A DNA stretch of 64,000 nt from Flavobacterium sp. ASV13 (GTDB lineage Bacteria; Bacteroidota; Bacteroidia; Flavobacteriales; Flavobacteriaceae), in assembly GCF_000745775.1 (NCBI RefSeq), contig NZ_JQJY01000008.1, forward strand, positions 186,001-250,000. The letters are read 5' to 3'. Positions 18,846 through 27,708 of this stretch are shown here, piece by piece. Within the stretch, counting starts at the first letter, position 1; each line of letters starts with the position of its first letter. Both the position numbers and the translations under genes were made by a program. The notes below the pieces were generated by a model. It saw only the letters and a list, made by a program, of their open reading frames with translations, did no database searches and was not told where the DNA came from.

Positions 18846-20381
18846 ATGATTTATTTAAAGAAATTGTTGTTATTATTCATTGTTTTAGGATTAAAACTGA
18901 CTGCTGTTGCTCAAGTAAAATTGCCTGCATTAGTTGGTGATAATATGGTTTTACAACAAAATTCGAAAGTGAATTTATGGGGATGGGCTTCTCCAAACGA
19001 AAAAATCAAAATCCAGTTAAGTTGGCAATATAATCCTGTAGAAATTACTGCAAATCCTGACGGAACATGGAAAACAGCAGTCAGTACACCAGTAGGAAGC
19101 GAAAAACAATATGATATTACAATCGATGCTTCGAATAAAATTATTCTTAAAAATGTTTTGATTGGTGAAGTATGGATTTGTTCTGGACAATCTAATATGT
19201 ATTTTCCTGTTGGAAAAGAAGAAGGAACTTGGAAAACCGGAGTAAAAAATTATGAAGAAGAAATCCAAAATGCCAATTTTCCATCGATACGATTATTTAC
19301 TGTCCAAACAAAAGCGTCTCAAAAACCTTTAGAAGATGTTACAGGAAACTGGGTTGAATGCTCACCATCTAGGATTAAAACTTTCTCAGCAGTAGCGTAT
19401 TTCTTCGGAAGAGATTTGTACCAAGATTTAAAAGTGCCAATCGGATTAATTTCAACTTCTTGGGGCGGAACCAAAGCAGAGGCATGGACTTCGCAAACTT
19501 TTCTAGAAAGCAATCCGGATTTTCTTCCAATTTTAGAACAAGATGCAAAAAACGAAAAATTGTTTCAGGAAAAATTAGAAAATTATTATGCAGATTTAGC
19601 AAAAGAAAGACTTGCAAATAATAATGATATTTCTAAAACCCAATTAAAAAAACCAAAAAAAGAAGAAAATAAAACCTCTTATGTTTTGTACAATGCAATG
19701 TTGCATCCGGTAACTAATTATACGATGAAAGGTGTGATTTGGTACCAAGGAGAAAGCAATGCAGAAAAGGCATTTTTGTACAGAACCCTTTTTCCGGCAA
19801 TGGTAAAAAGTTGGAGAAGCGAATGGAATCAAGGCGATTTCCCGTTTTATTTTGTTCAGATTGCACCACACAAAGGACAAAATCCTTACATCAGAGAAGC
19901 ACAATTAATGTCCTCAAAAGTAATTCCAAACAGCGGAATGGTCGTTACAACCGATATTGGAAATGCTGAAAATATTCATCCAATTGACAAACAAACTGTT
20001 GGTTATCGTTTGGCTTTAATTGCAAAAGCAAAAACGTATGGAGAGAATAAATTAGTTTATTCAGGACCAACATACAATCATTTGGAAATCAAAAAACAGC
20101 AAATTAAATTGTTTTTTGACGACGTTCCTAACGGATTTAAAAAGAGCGACGATAATTTAAAAGAATTTGAAATTGCAGGAAATGACAAAGTATTTTATCC
20201 CGCAAAAGCTAAAATTGATAAAAAAACGATTCTGGTTTCTTCTCCAAATGTAAAAGAACCAGTTGCAGTTCGTTTTGCATGGAAAGCGGTTCCAGAACCA
20301 AATTTATTTAATGTTGAAAATTTGCCGGCATCACCTTTCAGAACGGATGATTGGGTGATTGAAAATGAAAAGAAAAATTAA
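18846..20381 (+). CDS. Sialate O-acetylesterase-family (SASA/SGNH) carbohydrate esterase
   Basis: A 511-residue secreted esterase with a signal peptide ending TAVAQ. An N-terminal beta-sandwich (about 25-105) is followed by an SGNH hydrolase domain. That domain has WICSGQSNM (likely nucleophile S116), STSWGGTKAEAW (oxyanion Gly) and VIWYQGESNA. The catalytic His is expected in NAENIHPIDKQTVGYRLA. Proteins of this family remove O-acetyl groups from various glycans. In this locus acetylated galacturonic acid or rhamnose is the likely target, which is inference. It is the first gene of the long plus-strand operon ending with the GH115 gene. Confidence 0.88.
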   Translation: MIYLKKLLLLFIVLGLKLTAVAQVKLPALVGDNMVLQQNSKVNLWGWASPNEKIKIQLSWQYNPVEITANPDGTWKTAVSTPVGSEKQYDITIDASNKIILKNVLIGEVWICSGQSNMYFPVGKEEGTWKTGVKNYEEEIQNANFPSIRLFTVQTKASQKPLEDVTGNWVECSPSRIKTFSAVAYFFGRDLYQDLKVPIGLISTSWGGTKAEAWTSQTFLESNPDFLPILEQDAKNEKLFQEKLENYYADLAKERLANNNDISKTQLKKPKKEENKTSYVLYNAMLHPVTNYTMKGVIWYQGESNAEKAFLYRTLFPAMVKSWRSEWNQGDFPFYFVQIAPHKGQNPYIREAQLMSSKVIPNSGMVVTTDIGNAENIHPIDKQTVGYRLALIAKAKTYGENKLVYSGPTYNHLEIKKQQIKLFFDDVPNGFKKSDDNLKEFEIAGNDKVFYPAKAKIDKKTILVSSPNVKEPVAVRFAWKAVPEPNLFNVENLPASPFRTDDWVIENEKKN

Positions 20382-20401
20382 TTAAGAAAAGGTTAAACAT
20401 A

Positions 20402-20575
20402 AAGTTTGTCATTCCGAGGAACGAGGAATCACACAAGTGATTAACAGGAAGTAATAAGTACAGTTTGTCATTCCGAGGAACGAGGAATCTCCACGAGAAG
20501 CTCTACAAAGATTGGACTTTCGTTGCGGAGTTACTCGCGAAGATTTCTCCTTCGTCGAAATGACAAGATTGAGCA
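20402..20575. repeat. Intergenic palindromic repeat family A
   Basis: Two direct copies of TTTGTCATTCCGAGGAACGA (around 20405 and 20464) are followed by a diverged inverse copy (around 20535-20570, TTCGTCGAAATGACAAG). The same unit recurs near 29117 and 46332. It is a non-coding element between co-oriented operon genes. Confidence 0.75.
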
Positions 20576-20605
20576 ATAAATGACAAAAAAACAACAAAAA
20601 AATAA

Positions 20606-21625
20606 ATGAAAATTAAACCAAAATATCTTTTTACAATCCTAATAACTGCATTGTTCAGCCTAACAATGACAGCACAAAAAGACATTCAAAAAGATCAAAA
20701 ACATATTGCTCCAAAACCATTATTCCGCGATCCAATTTATGACGGAGCCGCCGATCCAACAATTATTTGGAACAAAAAAGAAAAAAAATGGTTTATGTTT
20801 TATACCAATCGAAGAGCAAAAGATTCAACAGCAAAAGGAATTACTTGGGTTCACGGAACAAAAATTGGTGTTGCAACTTCTGAAGATGGTGCAAAATGGA
20901 CATACAAAGATACTTGCACGATTAATTACAAATTAAAAGATGTAACGTATTGGGCGCCAGATGTTATTAAATACAAGAACAAATATCATATGTATTTGAC
21001 TATAGTTCCCGGAATTTTTAATGACTGGTATCATCCGCGTTCAATTATTCATTTAACGAGCACGAATTTAATGGATTGGAATTTTGAATCAGAATTAAAA
21101 CTAGCTTCAGAACGTTGTATTGATGCTTCGGTTTTTCAATTACCAAATGGAACTTGGAGAATGTTTTACAATAATGAAAATGATGGAAAATCAATTTATT
21201 ACGCAGATAGTAAAGATCTATACAATTGGACCGACAGCGGAACGAAAATTGTAAAAGATAGAGGAGAAGGCCCAAAAGTTTTTGTTTGGAAAGGGAAAAA
21301 CTGGATGGTAACAGATTCTTGGAGAGGTTTGAATATTTATTCTTCTGAAGATTTTTTAAATTGGAAACGCCAGGAAAAAAATATTCTTCAAACTCCCGGA
21401 ACTGGTGAAGATGACAAGGTAATTGGCGGGCATCCGGATGTAATTGTAAATGGCGATCGAGCGTATATTTTTTATTTCACACATCCCAGTAGAACTCCAG
21501 AAAATAAAGGAGTTGAAGGTTATGAAACGAAAAGAAGTTCTATTCAAATAGCAGAATTGCAATATATAAATGGCGAAATTAGCTGTAATAGAGATGAGCC
21601 TGTTCAAATAAATTTAAAGCATTAA
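20606..21625 (+). CDS. GH43-like five-bladed beta-propeller glycosidase
   Basis: A 339-residue secreted protein with a signal peptide ending MTAQ. It is made almost only of a five-bladed propeller. RDPIYDGAADPTIIW carries the early Asp expected as general base. TYWAPDVIKYKNKYHMYLT supplies the second Asp, and EGPKVFVWKGKNWMVTDSW matches the acid-bearing blade of GH43/GH117-like enzymes. The small size, without a C-terminal sandwich, argues for an exo-acting enzyme, possibly on arabinose or galactose side chains. The exact family cannot be decided by eye. Only two bases separate its stop from the rhamnose mutarotase start. Confidence 0.78.
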   Translation: MKIKPKYLFTILITALFSLTMTAQKDIQKDQKHIAPKPLFRDPIYDGAADPTIIWNKKEKKWFMFYTNRRAKDSTAKGITWVHGTKIGVATSEDGAKWTYKDTCTINYKLKDVTYWAPDVIKYKNKYHMYLTIVPGIFNDWYHPRSIIHLTSTNLMDWNFESELKLASERCIDASVFQLPNGTWRMFYNNENDGKSIYYADSKDLYNWTDSGTKIVKDRGEGPKVFVWKGKNWMVTDSWRGLNIYSSEDFLNWKRQEKNILQTPGTGEDDKVIGGHPDVIVNGDRAYIFYFTHPSRTPENKGVEGYETKRSSIQIAELQYINGEISCNRDEPVQINLKH

Positions 21626-21627
21626 AA

Positions 21628-21957
21628 ATGGCAAATAAAAACACAATTCGAAACGCTTTCAAAATGAAATTAAAATCTGGTTTTGAAGCGGAATACAAAA
21701 AAAGACATGACGAAATCTGGCCAGAATTATCGGCTTTGCTTTCAGAAACTGGAATACAGGATTACAGTATCTTTTTAGATGAAGAAACACTGATACTTTT
21801 TGCGGTGCAGAAAATCAGTTCAGATTTTGATTTCGACTATTTGCCAAATCATCCAATAGTAAAAAAATGGTGGGCATATATGGGCGATATTATGGATACA
21901 AATCCTGATAATTCGCCAATTTCGGTTTCATTAAAAGAGGTTTTTCATTTGGATTAA
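21628..21957 (+). CDS. rhaM: L-rhamnose mutarotase
   Basis: A 109-residue cytoplasmic protein of the RhaM/YiiL family, which interconverts the alpha and beta anomers of L-rhamnose. The family pattern is clear: FKMKLKSGFEAEYKKRHDEIWPEL with the conserved His at 27, then SIFLDEETLILFAV and NHPIVKKWWAYMGDIM. The length (about 105) is normal. It is a rhamnose catabolic gene placed inside the extracellular-enzyme operon, away from rhaT-rhaI-rhaB at 47912. That ties this operon to rhamnose release. Confidence 0.93.
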   Translation: MANKNTIRNAFKMKLKSGFEAEYKKRHDEIWPELSALLSETGIQDYSIFLDEETLILFAVQKISSDFDFDYLPNHPIVKKWWAYMGDIMDTNPDNSPISVSLKEVFHLD

Positions 21958-21999
21958 ACCTGAAACTTTAAACAAAGAAAACCTGAAACAAAAAGAAAA

Positions 22000-23268
22000 A
22001 TGAAAACAAAATATTATTTGTCAATAGCTTTTGCAACAGCAATTTTAGCAAGTTGCAATGCACAAAAAGTTACTTTAAAAAACACTTCTGATTTAGGAGT
22101 GCCTCAAAAAGCAATCAGTATAAAAAGAAGCCAAATTGCATCAAAATATGTTGCAAATAGTTTCCCAATTTTGATTGCTAAAAATGATACAATTCCGGCA
22201 CAGCTAAATGATTTAGATGGTGATGGAAAATGGGACGAACTTTTCTTAGTAACTAATTTTGCTCCAAACGAAAAGAAAACAGCAACATTAACTTGGTCTT
22301 TAAAAGATCCTAAATTTCCAATAAAAACAAGTGCAAGATTCGGAAAAAGAGAAGCTAAAGATTTACCGGTTCAGCCAGCGACAGAGGAAGTTTTAATGGC
22401 GAATCAGGTGCATAAAAAACTAGGTTTCCAAAAATATCAAACTGACGGGCCAACTTGGGAAAATGATAAAGTAGGTTTCAGACATTATTTAGATGGAAGA
22501 AATTCTAAAGATGTTTTCGGAAAAAAAATCCCTGCCATTACACCAGAAAATGTTGGAATAAACAGCAAAGGAGCTGTTGAAGACAATTATCACGTAATGT
22601 ACGATTGGGGAAGAGATATTTTTCCTGTAGGGAATTCTGCAGGTTTGGGCGGTTACGCTTTATTGATAAACGACAAAATCAACCGTCTCGGAATTTTGAC
22701 AAACGATACTTTAAACAATGTCGAAAAAACAACTTTCAAAATTGTAAGTGAAGGTCCGGTCAATTCGGTTTTAAGTTATAAATACCAAAACTGGAAAGCT
22801 TCTGGAAATAATTACCAAGTTCAGGAAACGACTTCAATCTGGCCGGGAATGTACGGTTATGAAAACACAGTTTCTATCAGCGGACTTAAAGGCGGAGAAA
22901 CTTTTCTTGCAGCAATTTCAAATATCAATAATAAAAATCCGCTTCAAGTTGTCGAAGCTGGTGATTGGGTTTGTTTTATTCAGCATGATAATTTGACCTA
23001 CAATCGCGAATGGATTTTAGGAACTGCAATTTTAGTTCCGAAGAAAATTTATCAAGGCTACATTGAAGCACCAAAAACGGGTCAGTTAACAGATTCCTAT
23101 TTGGCAAAGTTAAATGTAGAAAACAATAAGAAAATCAGTTACTATGCCATTGCAGGCTGGGAACTGAGTGCCGATAAAAACTTTAAAGATGCAGCTTATT
23201 TCAGCAATTATGTAACCACTTTGGCAAAACAGCTTTCTGCCAAAATAACGGTTGAAATCAGTAAATAA
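22000..23268 (+). CDS. DUF4861-type lipoprotein, probable pectin-oligomer enzyme
   Basis: A 422-residue protein with lipobox ILASC (Cys 19), so it is predicted to be a lipoprotein. It matches the DUF4861 layout: an N-terminal beta domain with QLNDLDGDGKWDELFLVTNF, and a central KYQTDGPTWENDKVGFRHYLDGRNSKDV divided by short loops. The C-terminal half has WPGMYGYENTVSISG and WVCFIQHDNLTYNREW. Members are common in pectin and ulvan loci next to GH105 genes. No activity can be read from the sequence. Here it lies between rhaM and the second GH105 gene, which suggests a role in the same uronyl-rhamnose chemistry. Confidence 0.72.
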   Translation: MKTKYYLSIAFATAILASCNAQKVTLKNTSDLGVPQKAISIKRSQIASKYVANSFPILIAKNDTIPAQLNDLDGDGKWDELFLVTNFAPNEKKTATLTWSLKDPKFPIKTSARFGKREAKDLPVQPATEEVLMANQVHKKLGFQKYQTDGPTWENDKVGFRHYLDGRNSKDVFGKKIPAITPENVGINSKGAVEDNYHVMYDWGRDIFPVGNSAGLGGYALLINDKINRLGILTNDTLNNVEKTTFKIVSEGPVNSVLSYKYQNWKASGNNYQVQETTSIWPGMYGYENTVSISGLKGGETFLAAISNINNKNPLQVVEAGDWVCFIQHDNLTYNREWILGTAILVPKKIYQGYIEAPKTGQLTDSYLAKLNVENNKKISYYAIAGWELSADKNFKDAAYFSNYVTTLAKQLSAKITVEISK

Positions 23269-23296
23269 AACAATTTTAAACTAACACACTAACCAT

Positions 23297-24646
23297 ATGA
23301 ATTATAAATCAACCATTTTAGCAATGCTTGTGTTTGCATCATTTACAAATGCAAATGCACAAAAAACAGATGCGACAGCGCCATTGCATTTAATGCAGCC
23401 TGATTATCCAACTCCATATGTTATTCCGCAAAAGGAAGATATAAAAGTGGTTTTGGACCGAGTTTATAATTTTTTAGATAAAAATTCGGCTTCAAAAATT
23501 GTCGATGCAAATACTAAAGCTGTTATTACAGATTATAAAAAAGGCAATCAGGATATTGTTTTTGAACCGGGTGCTTTCAGATTGACCAGTTATGAATGGG
23601 GTGTTACGTATGCCGGAATGCTTCTAGCTTCTAAAGCAACAGGCGAAAAATATTACGCTGATTACTCCAATAAAAGAATACAGTTAATCGCTGATATTGC
23701 CGAAAATTATAATGAAAAAAATATCAAGGATAAGGACATGCTTAAAACGCTTCATCCTGAAGCATTAGATTTTGCCGGAGCTCTTTGTGCAGCTTTTATT
23801 AAAGCCAAAAAAAACGGTTTAAAAGCCAATATCGATCCTTTGGTAAACAACTACATCGACTTTATCAGTAACAAACAATTCCGATTAAAAGATGGAACTT
23901 TAGCAAGAAACAGACCACAGGATAATACGCTTTGGCTTGACGATATGTTTATGAGTGTACCTGCTTTGGCACAAATGGGAAGTTACACCGGAAATACAAA
24001 ATATTTTGACGATGCTGTAAAACAAGTGAATCAGTTTTCTGAAAGAATGTTTAACAGCCAAAAAGGAATTTACATGCACGGTTGGGTTGAATCTATGACG
24101 GTACATCCTCAATTTCATTGGGCAAGAGCAAATGGCTGGGCAGTTATGACAATGGTTGAATTATTAGAAGTTTTGCCAAAAAATCATCCTGGTTATCCTC
24201 AGGTTTTGGCACAATTGCAAAAACACATCGCTGGTTTGGTTCAATATCAAGACGGAACCGGTTTTTGGCATCAATTATTAGATAGAAATGATTCTTATTT
24301 AGAAACTTCGGCAACGGCAATTTATGCGTATTCTATTGCTAGAGCAATAAATCGTGGTTATGTGGATAAAATGACATACGCACCAGCAGTTTTATTGGCT
24401 TGGAATGCTGTTGCAACAAAAGTAAATGACAAAGGTCAAGTAGAAGGAACTTGCGTCGGAACCGGAATGGGTTTTGATCCTGCATTTTATTACTATCGTC
24501 CAATAAATGTTTTTGCCGCTCACGGTTATGGTCCAGTTTTATTGGCCGGAGCCGAAGTAATTATGCTTTTAAAAGACAGTCAGTTTCAAATAAATGACAG
24601 TTCTATACAATTAAAAATCGAAGGGAAAGATAACTTACATAAGTAA
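23297..24646 (+). CDS. GH105/GH88-type unsaturated glucuronyl or galacturonyl hydrolase
   Basis: A 449-residue secreted protein, signal peptide ending NANAQ. The (alpha/alpha)6 barrel shows the family motifs LTSYEWGVTYAGMLL, NTLWLDDMFMSVPALA with the likely catalytic Asp, WARANGWAVMTMVELLEVLP, and LETSATAIYAYSIARAINRGY. It is about 75 residues longer than the GH105 at 3303, with an N-terminal extension (DYPTPYVIPQKEDIKVVLDRV). That suggests a different subfamily, perhaps acting on oligomers with another aglycone. It follows the DUF4861 gene by 28 bases. Confidence 0.88.
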   Translation: MNYKSTILAMLVFASFTNANAQKTDATAPLHLMQPDYPTPYVIPQKEDIKVVLDRVYNFLDKNSASKIVDANTKAVITDYKKGNQDIVFEPGAFRLTSYEWGVTYAGMLLASKATGEKYYADYSNKRIQLIADIAENYNEKNIKDKDMLKTLHPEALDFAGALCAAFIKAKKNGLKANIDPLVNNYIDFISNKQFRLKDGTLARNRPQDNTLWLDDMFMSVPALAQMGSYTGNTKYFDDAVKQVNQFSERMFNSQKGIYMHGWVESMTVHPQFHWARANGWAVMTMVELLEVLPKNHPGYPQVLAQLQKHIAGLVQYQDGTGFWHQLLDRNDSYLETSATAIYAYSIARAINRGYVDKMTYAPAVLLAWNAVATKVNDKGQVEGTCVGTGMGFDPAFYYYRPINVFAAHGYGPVLLAGAEVIMLLKDSQFQINDSSIQLKIEGKDNLHK

Positions 24647-24676
24647 AATAGATATTAAGGCTTTTTGTAAAGTTTT

Positions 24677-24833
24677 AATCTCGCAAAGGCACAAAGACGC
24701 CAAGTTTGAAAGTTTAAATTTTAATTGCCTCCAGTTTTAACTGGGGGTAAAATATAAGTCATCACTATCGGCTTTAGCCCAATTCTGTTGTTCATAGTAA
24801 AAAAACTTTGCGTCTCTGCGACTTTGCGAGATT
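24677..24833. repeat. Intergenic palindromic repeat family C
   Basis: The outer arms AATCTCGCAAAG (24677) and CTTTGCGAGATT (ending 24833) are inverted repeats. A second inner hairpin, CTCCAGTTTTAACTGGGGG, lies around 24728-24747. The same outer unit recurs at 44264-44331. It fills the 249-base gap between the GH105 and PL22-like genes. No gene is seen in it. Confidence 0.75.
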
Positions 24834-24894
24834 CATTGACAAAGTAATTTAAAAAGAAAAACTTTACGCCTTCGCAGCAAAACACGACCAACAT

Positions 24895-26229
24895 ATGAAA
24901 TCAACAATAAATATACTTTTCTTATTAATCGGCACAATTGCTTTTGCGCAGATAGGAAAACGATTTCCATCAGAAAAAAAAATAATCAAAGATCCCGTAA
25001 CTGGTATCGATTTAATTTTTTTAACCACAAAATCAGCGGGAGATTCGAAAACATATCCAACGCATCCACAATGGACTGCTGATGGTGAATGGCTTATCTT
25101 CAGAACCAAAAGAGCCAACGGAGAAGCAATGGCGGTCAACGAAAAATCGGGTATAATGGTTCAGGTTACCGAAGGCGGATATACAGGAACTTTATGCATG
25201 GCGCAAAAATCAATGAAATTGTATTTTATGCGAAAAGGCGACGGTGATAAGATGCAGATTATGGAAGTGAATTTGGAAGCTGTTTTTGCTGATAGTGAAA
25301 AAGGAAAAATGAAACCTGTATCAGCTTATGAACGTGTTTGCGGCACAACAAATCCAGAAATGGGCGCTTCAGGAGATATGGCTCTGGATGCTAATGAAGA
25401 TCGTGTTTATTTCAGAATTGGAAAAGAAGAAGCAGCTCGTCATTTGGATCCAAATATTAAAATTGAAAAAAGTTTCGGGCCAAGAAATATGGGTGCAGGT
25501 CCAGGTGGAATCAGCAGTATGGATATCAAAACCGGAGAAATTAAACATGTAGTTTCAGTACCGTTTCAGGTTGGACATATTCAATCGAATATTTGGAATC
25601 CGGGTGAATTGGTTTTTTGCTGGGAAACAGGCGGAAAATCTCCACAGCGAACTTGGACCGTAATGGCGGATGGTTCAGGCTTACGACCATTATACCCAGA
25701 ATCGGATTATGAATGGGTAACGCACGAAGTCGTAATTTCTAAAGATGAGGTTGCAATGGCGATTATGGGACATCGAAAAATTGATATTCAGAAAGAAGCT
25801 CCCGTTGAAGTTACTTCTAGTACCGAAGTTCGAAATCCTCAAAATCCGGGTCAGGAAAGCAATTGGGGAAATTCGGGAACGAGAGAAAAACCTACTGGTT
25901 TGGCAATTGTAAACCTAAGAACCAGAGAAATGATTATTGCCGGACAAACTAAAAGCGGAAGCGGTTTATGGCACGTTCATGGTTCTTCTGACGGAAGATG
26001 GGCTGTTGGAGATGACTTTTCTAGAAGTTTATATTTAATTGACAGAAAAACAAATGAAATGATGATGCTGACAACCGGACATAAAGAAACAGCAGCAGAT
26101 CACGTTCACCCAACTTTCAACAGAGACGGAACAAAAATTGAAATTCAGTCGGCGATGCTTTCTGAGGATAATAGAACGCTGAATATCTGTATTGTAAATG
26201 TTCCGAAAGAATGGCTGAAAAGAAAGTGA
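24895..26229 (+). CDS. Oligogalacturonate-lyase-like beta-propeller (PL22 type)
   Basis: A 444-residue secreted protein with a signal peptide ending IAFAQ. The chain is a seven-bladed propeller of WD40/TolB-like repeats (THPQWTADGEWLIFRT, WHVHGSSDGRWAVGDD, DHVHPTFNRDGTKIEIQSAM). His residues in HIQSNIW, VTHEVV, WHVHG and DHVHP resemble the metal-binding set of PL22 oligogalacturonate lyases. Those enzymes turn unsaturated digalacturonate into keto-uronate. Most PL22 enzymes are cytoplasmic, so the signal peptide here is unusual and could mean a different but related activity. It sits between GH105 and GH43-like genes. Confidence 0.75.
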   Translation: MKSTINILFLLIGTIAFAQIGKRFPSEKKIIKDPVTGIDLIFLTTKSAGDSKTYPTHPQWTADGEWLIFRTKRANGEAMAVNEKSGIMVQVTEGGYTGTLCMAQKSMKLYFMRKGDGDKMQIMEVNLEAVFADSEKGKMKPVSAYERVCGTTNPEMGASGDMALDANEDRVYFRIGKEEAARHLDPNIKIEKSFGPRNMGAGPGGISSMDIKTGEIKHVVSVPFQVGHIQSNIWNPGELVFCWETGGKSPQRTWTVMADGSGLRPLYPESDYEWVTHEVVISKDEVAMAIMGHRKIDIQKEAPVEVTSSTEVRNPQNPGQESNWGNSGTREKPTGLAIVNLRTREMIIAGQTKSGSGLWHVHGSSDGRWAVGDDFSRSLYLIDRKTNEMMMLTTGHKETAADHVHPTFNRDGTKIEIQSAMLSEDNRTLNICIVNVPKEWLKRK

Positions 26230-26258
26230 TTAGTAAAAAGTGAAAAGTAATTAATAAA

Positions 26259-27686
26259 ATGTTTAAAAAGAATTATTCAGTTTTGTGTCGCTTAATTTTC
26301 ATTGTTTTTATGAGCAATGTGGCGGTTTCTTTTGCGCAAGAATCAGGAAAAATGGATGCCATTTATTCTGGTGTTCCTTGGCTTGACCAAAACGGAAATA
26401 TTGTAAGCGCGCACGGAGCCAACATTATAAAAGAGAAAGATACATTTTATTTATTTGGAGAAGCGCATAGCGATACCAGCAATGCATTTGCAGGGTTTAA
26501 TTGTTATTCTTCAAAAGATCTTTACAATTGGAAATTTGAAAAAGTAGCGCTTCCATTGCAAGAATCTGGAAAATTGGGGCCAAATCGTGTTGGTGAACGA
26601 GTAAAAGTGATGAAATGCCCAAAAACCAATGAATTTGTAATGTACATGCACGCCGATACTTTAACGTATAAAGATCAGTTTGTGGGTTATGCGGTTTCAA
26701 AAAATATTGAAGGTCCATATACTTTTAAAGGACCACTTTTATTGGATGGAAAACCAATCAAAAAATGGGATATGGGAACTTTTCAGGATACTGATAATTC
26801 GGGATATATTTTAGTTCACGGCGGTGAAATTTACAAATTAAGTGATGATTATAAATCGGTTACCGAAAAAGTAAATGAAAATATAACAACCGGATTTGAA
26901 TCGCCTACAATGCTGAAAAAAGATAATTTGTATTATTTTATTGGTTCGCATTTGACAAGCTGGGAGAAAAATGACAATTATTATTATACCTCAAATTCAA
27001 TTAAAGGACCTTGGGAATTTCAAGGTTTAATTGCACCAAAAGAAACACTTACGTGGAATTCGCAATCGACTTTTGTTTTGCCAATTCAAGGTTCAAAAGA
27101 AACGACATACATGTTCATGGGCGATCGTTGGTCGTTTCCGAAACAGGCTTCATCAGCAACTTATGTTTGGCAACCTTTAACAATTTCAGGAAAATCGCTT
27201 TCAATTCCGGTGTATCAGGAAGCTTGGAAAATAGATGTTTCTACAGGAATTATTTCTATTTCGGATAAGAAAGATCAGATTATCAACAACAGAAACAAAC
27301 AAATTCGATATAAGGGAAATTGGAAATATGTAACCAATGGAAATATGGTTTATGAAAGTGAATCAGATGATAAAGATGCTTCATTTTCGATAAAGTTTAA
27401 AGGTCAACAAATAGGTTTGACGAGTTTTGTTGGTACAGAAAATGGTTATGCAAAAGCTGTTTTAACCGACAAAAAAGGAAATACAATACTTACAGCAATT
27501 ATTGATATGTACAGTAAATATTCAGATTTGATGCAAGTTTTTAAATCTCCAATTTTAAAAAAAGGCACTTATAAATTGACTGTTTCGGTTACGGGAGAAA
27601 GACCAAATTGGTCAGATAAAAGAAAATCAAATTATGGAAGTACAGGATATTATATTTCTGTTACTCAGATTGAAATAAAAAAATAA
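26259..27686 (+). CDS. GH43-type propeller with C-terminal carbohydrate-binding sandwich
   Basis: A 475-residue secreted protein with a signal peptide ending VSFAQ. The five-bladed propeller spans about 35-320, with VSAHGANIIKEKDTFYLFGE, DMGTFQDTDNSGYILVHGG and TTGFESPTMLKKDNLYYFIGS as catalytic-blade candidates. Residues about 340-475 form a beta-sandwich resembling a galactose-binding-like module. The layout resembles GH43 subfamilies acting on galactans, such as exo-beta-1,3-galactanase-like enzymes. Trimming of galactan or arabinogalactan side chains of rhamnogalacturonan I is therefore plausible. Substrate assignment is inference. Confidence 0.82.
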   Translation: MFKKNYSVLCRLIFIVFMSNVAVSFAQESGKMDAIYSGVPWLDQNGNIVSAHGANIIKEKDTFYLFGEAHSDTSNAFAGFNCYSSKDLYNWKFEKVALPLQESGKLGPNRVGERVKVMKCPKTNEFVMYMHADTLTYKDQFVGYAVSKNIEGPYTFKGPLLLDGKPIKKWDMGTFQDTDNSGYILVHGGEIYKLSDDYKSVTEKVNENITTGFESPTMLKKDNLYYFIGSHLTSWEKNDNYYYTSNSIKGPWEFQGLIAPKETLTWNSQSTFVLPIQGSKETTYMFMGDRWSFPKQASSATYVWQPLTISGKSLSIPVYQEAWKIDVSTGIISISDKKDQIINNRNKQIRYKGNWKYVTNGNMVYESESDDKDASFSIKFKGQQIGLTSFVGTENGYAKAVLTDKKGNTILTAIIDMYSKYSDLMQVFKSPILKKGTYKLTVSVTGERPNWSDKRKSNYGSTGYYISVTQIEIKK

Positions 27687-27708
27687 ATAAAAAATAAAAC
27701 AGCTTACA

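Noticed and set aside
20402..20500. CRISPR-like short repeats (CATTCCGAGGAACGAGG)
   Set aside because: Only two direct copies with unequal spacing plus inverse copies, and no cas genes. It is a palindromic intergenic element.
20409..20685. Minus-strand reading frames of 60-62 codons
   Set aside because: They are read from repeat family A and the start of the GH43-like gene, with no domain and no start signal.
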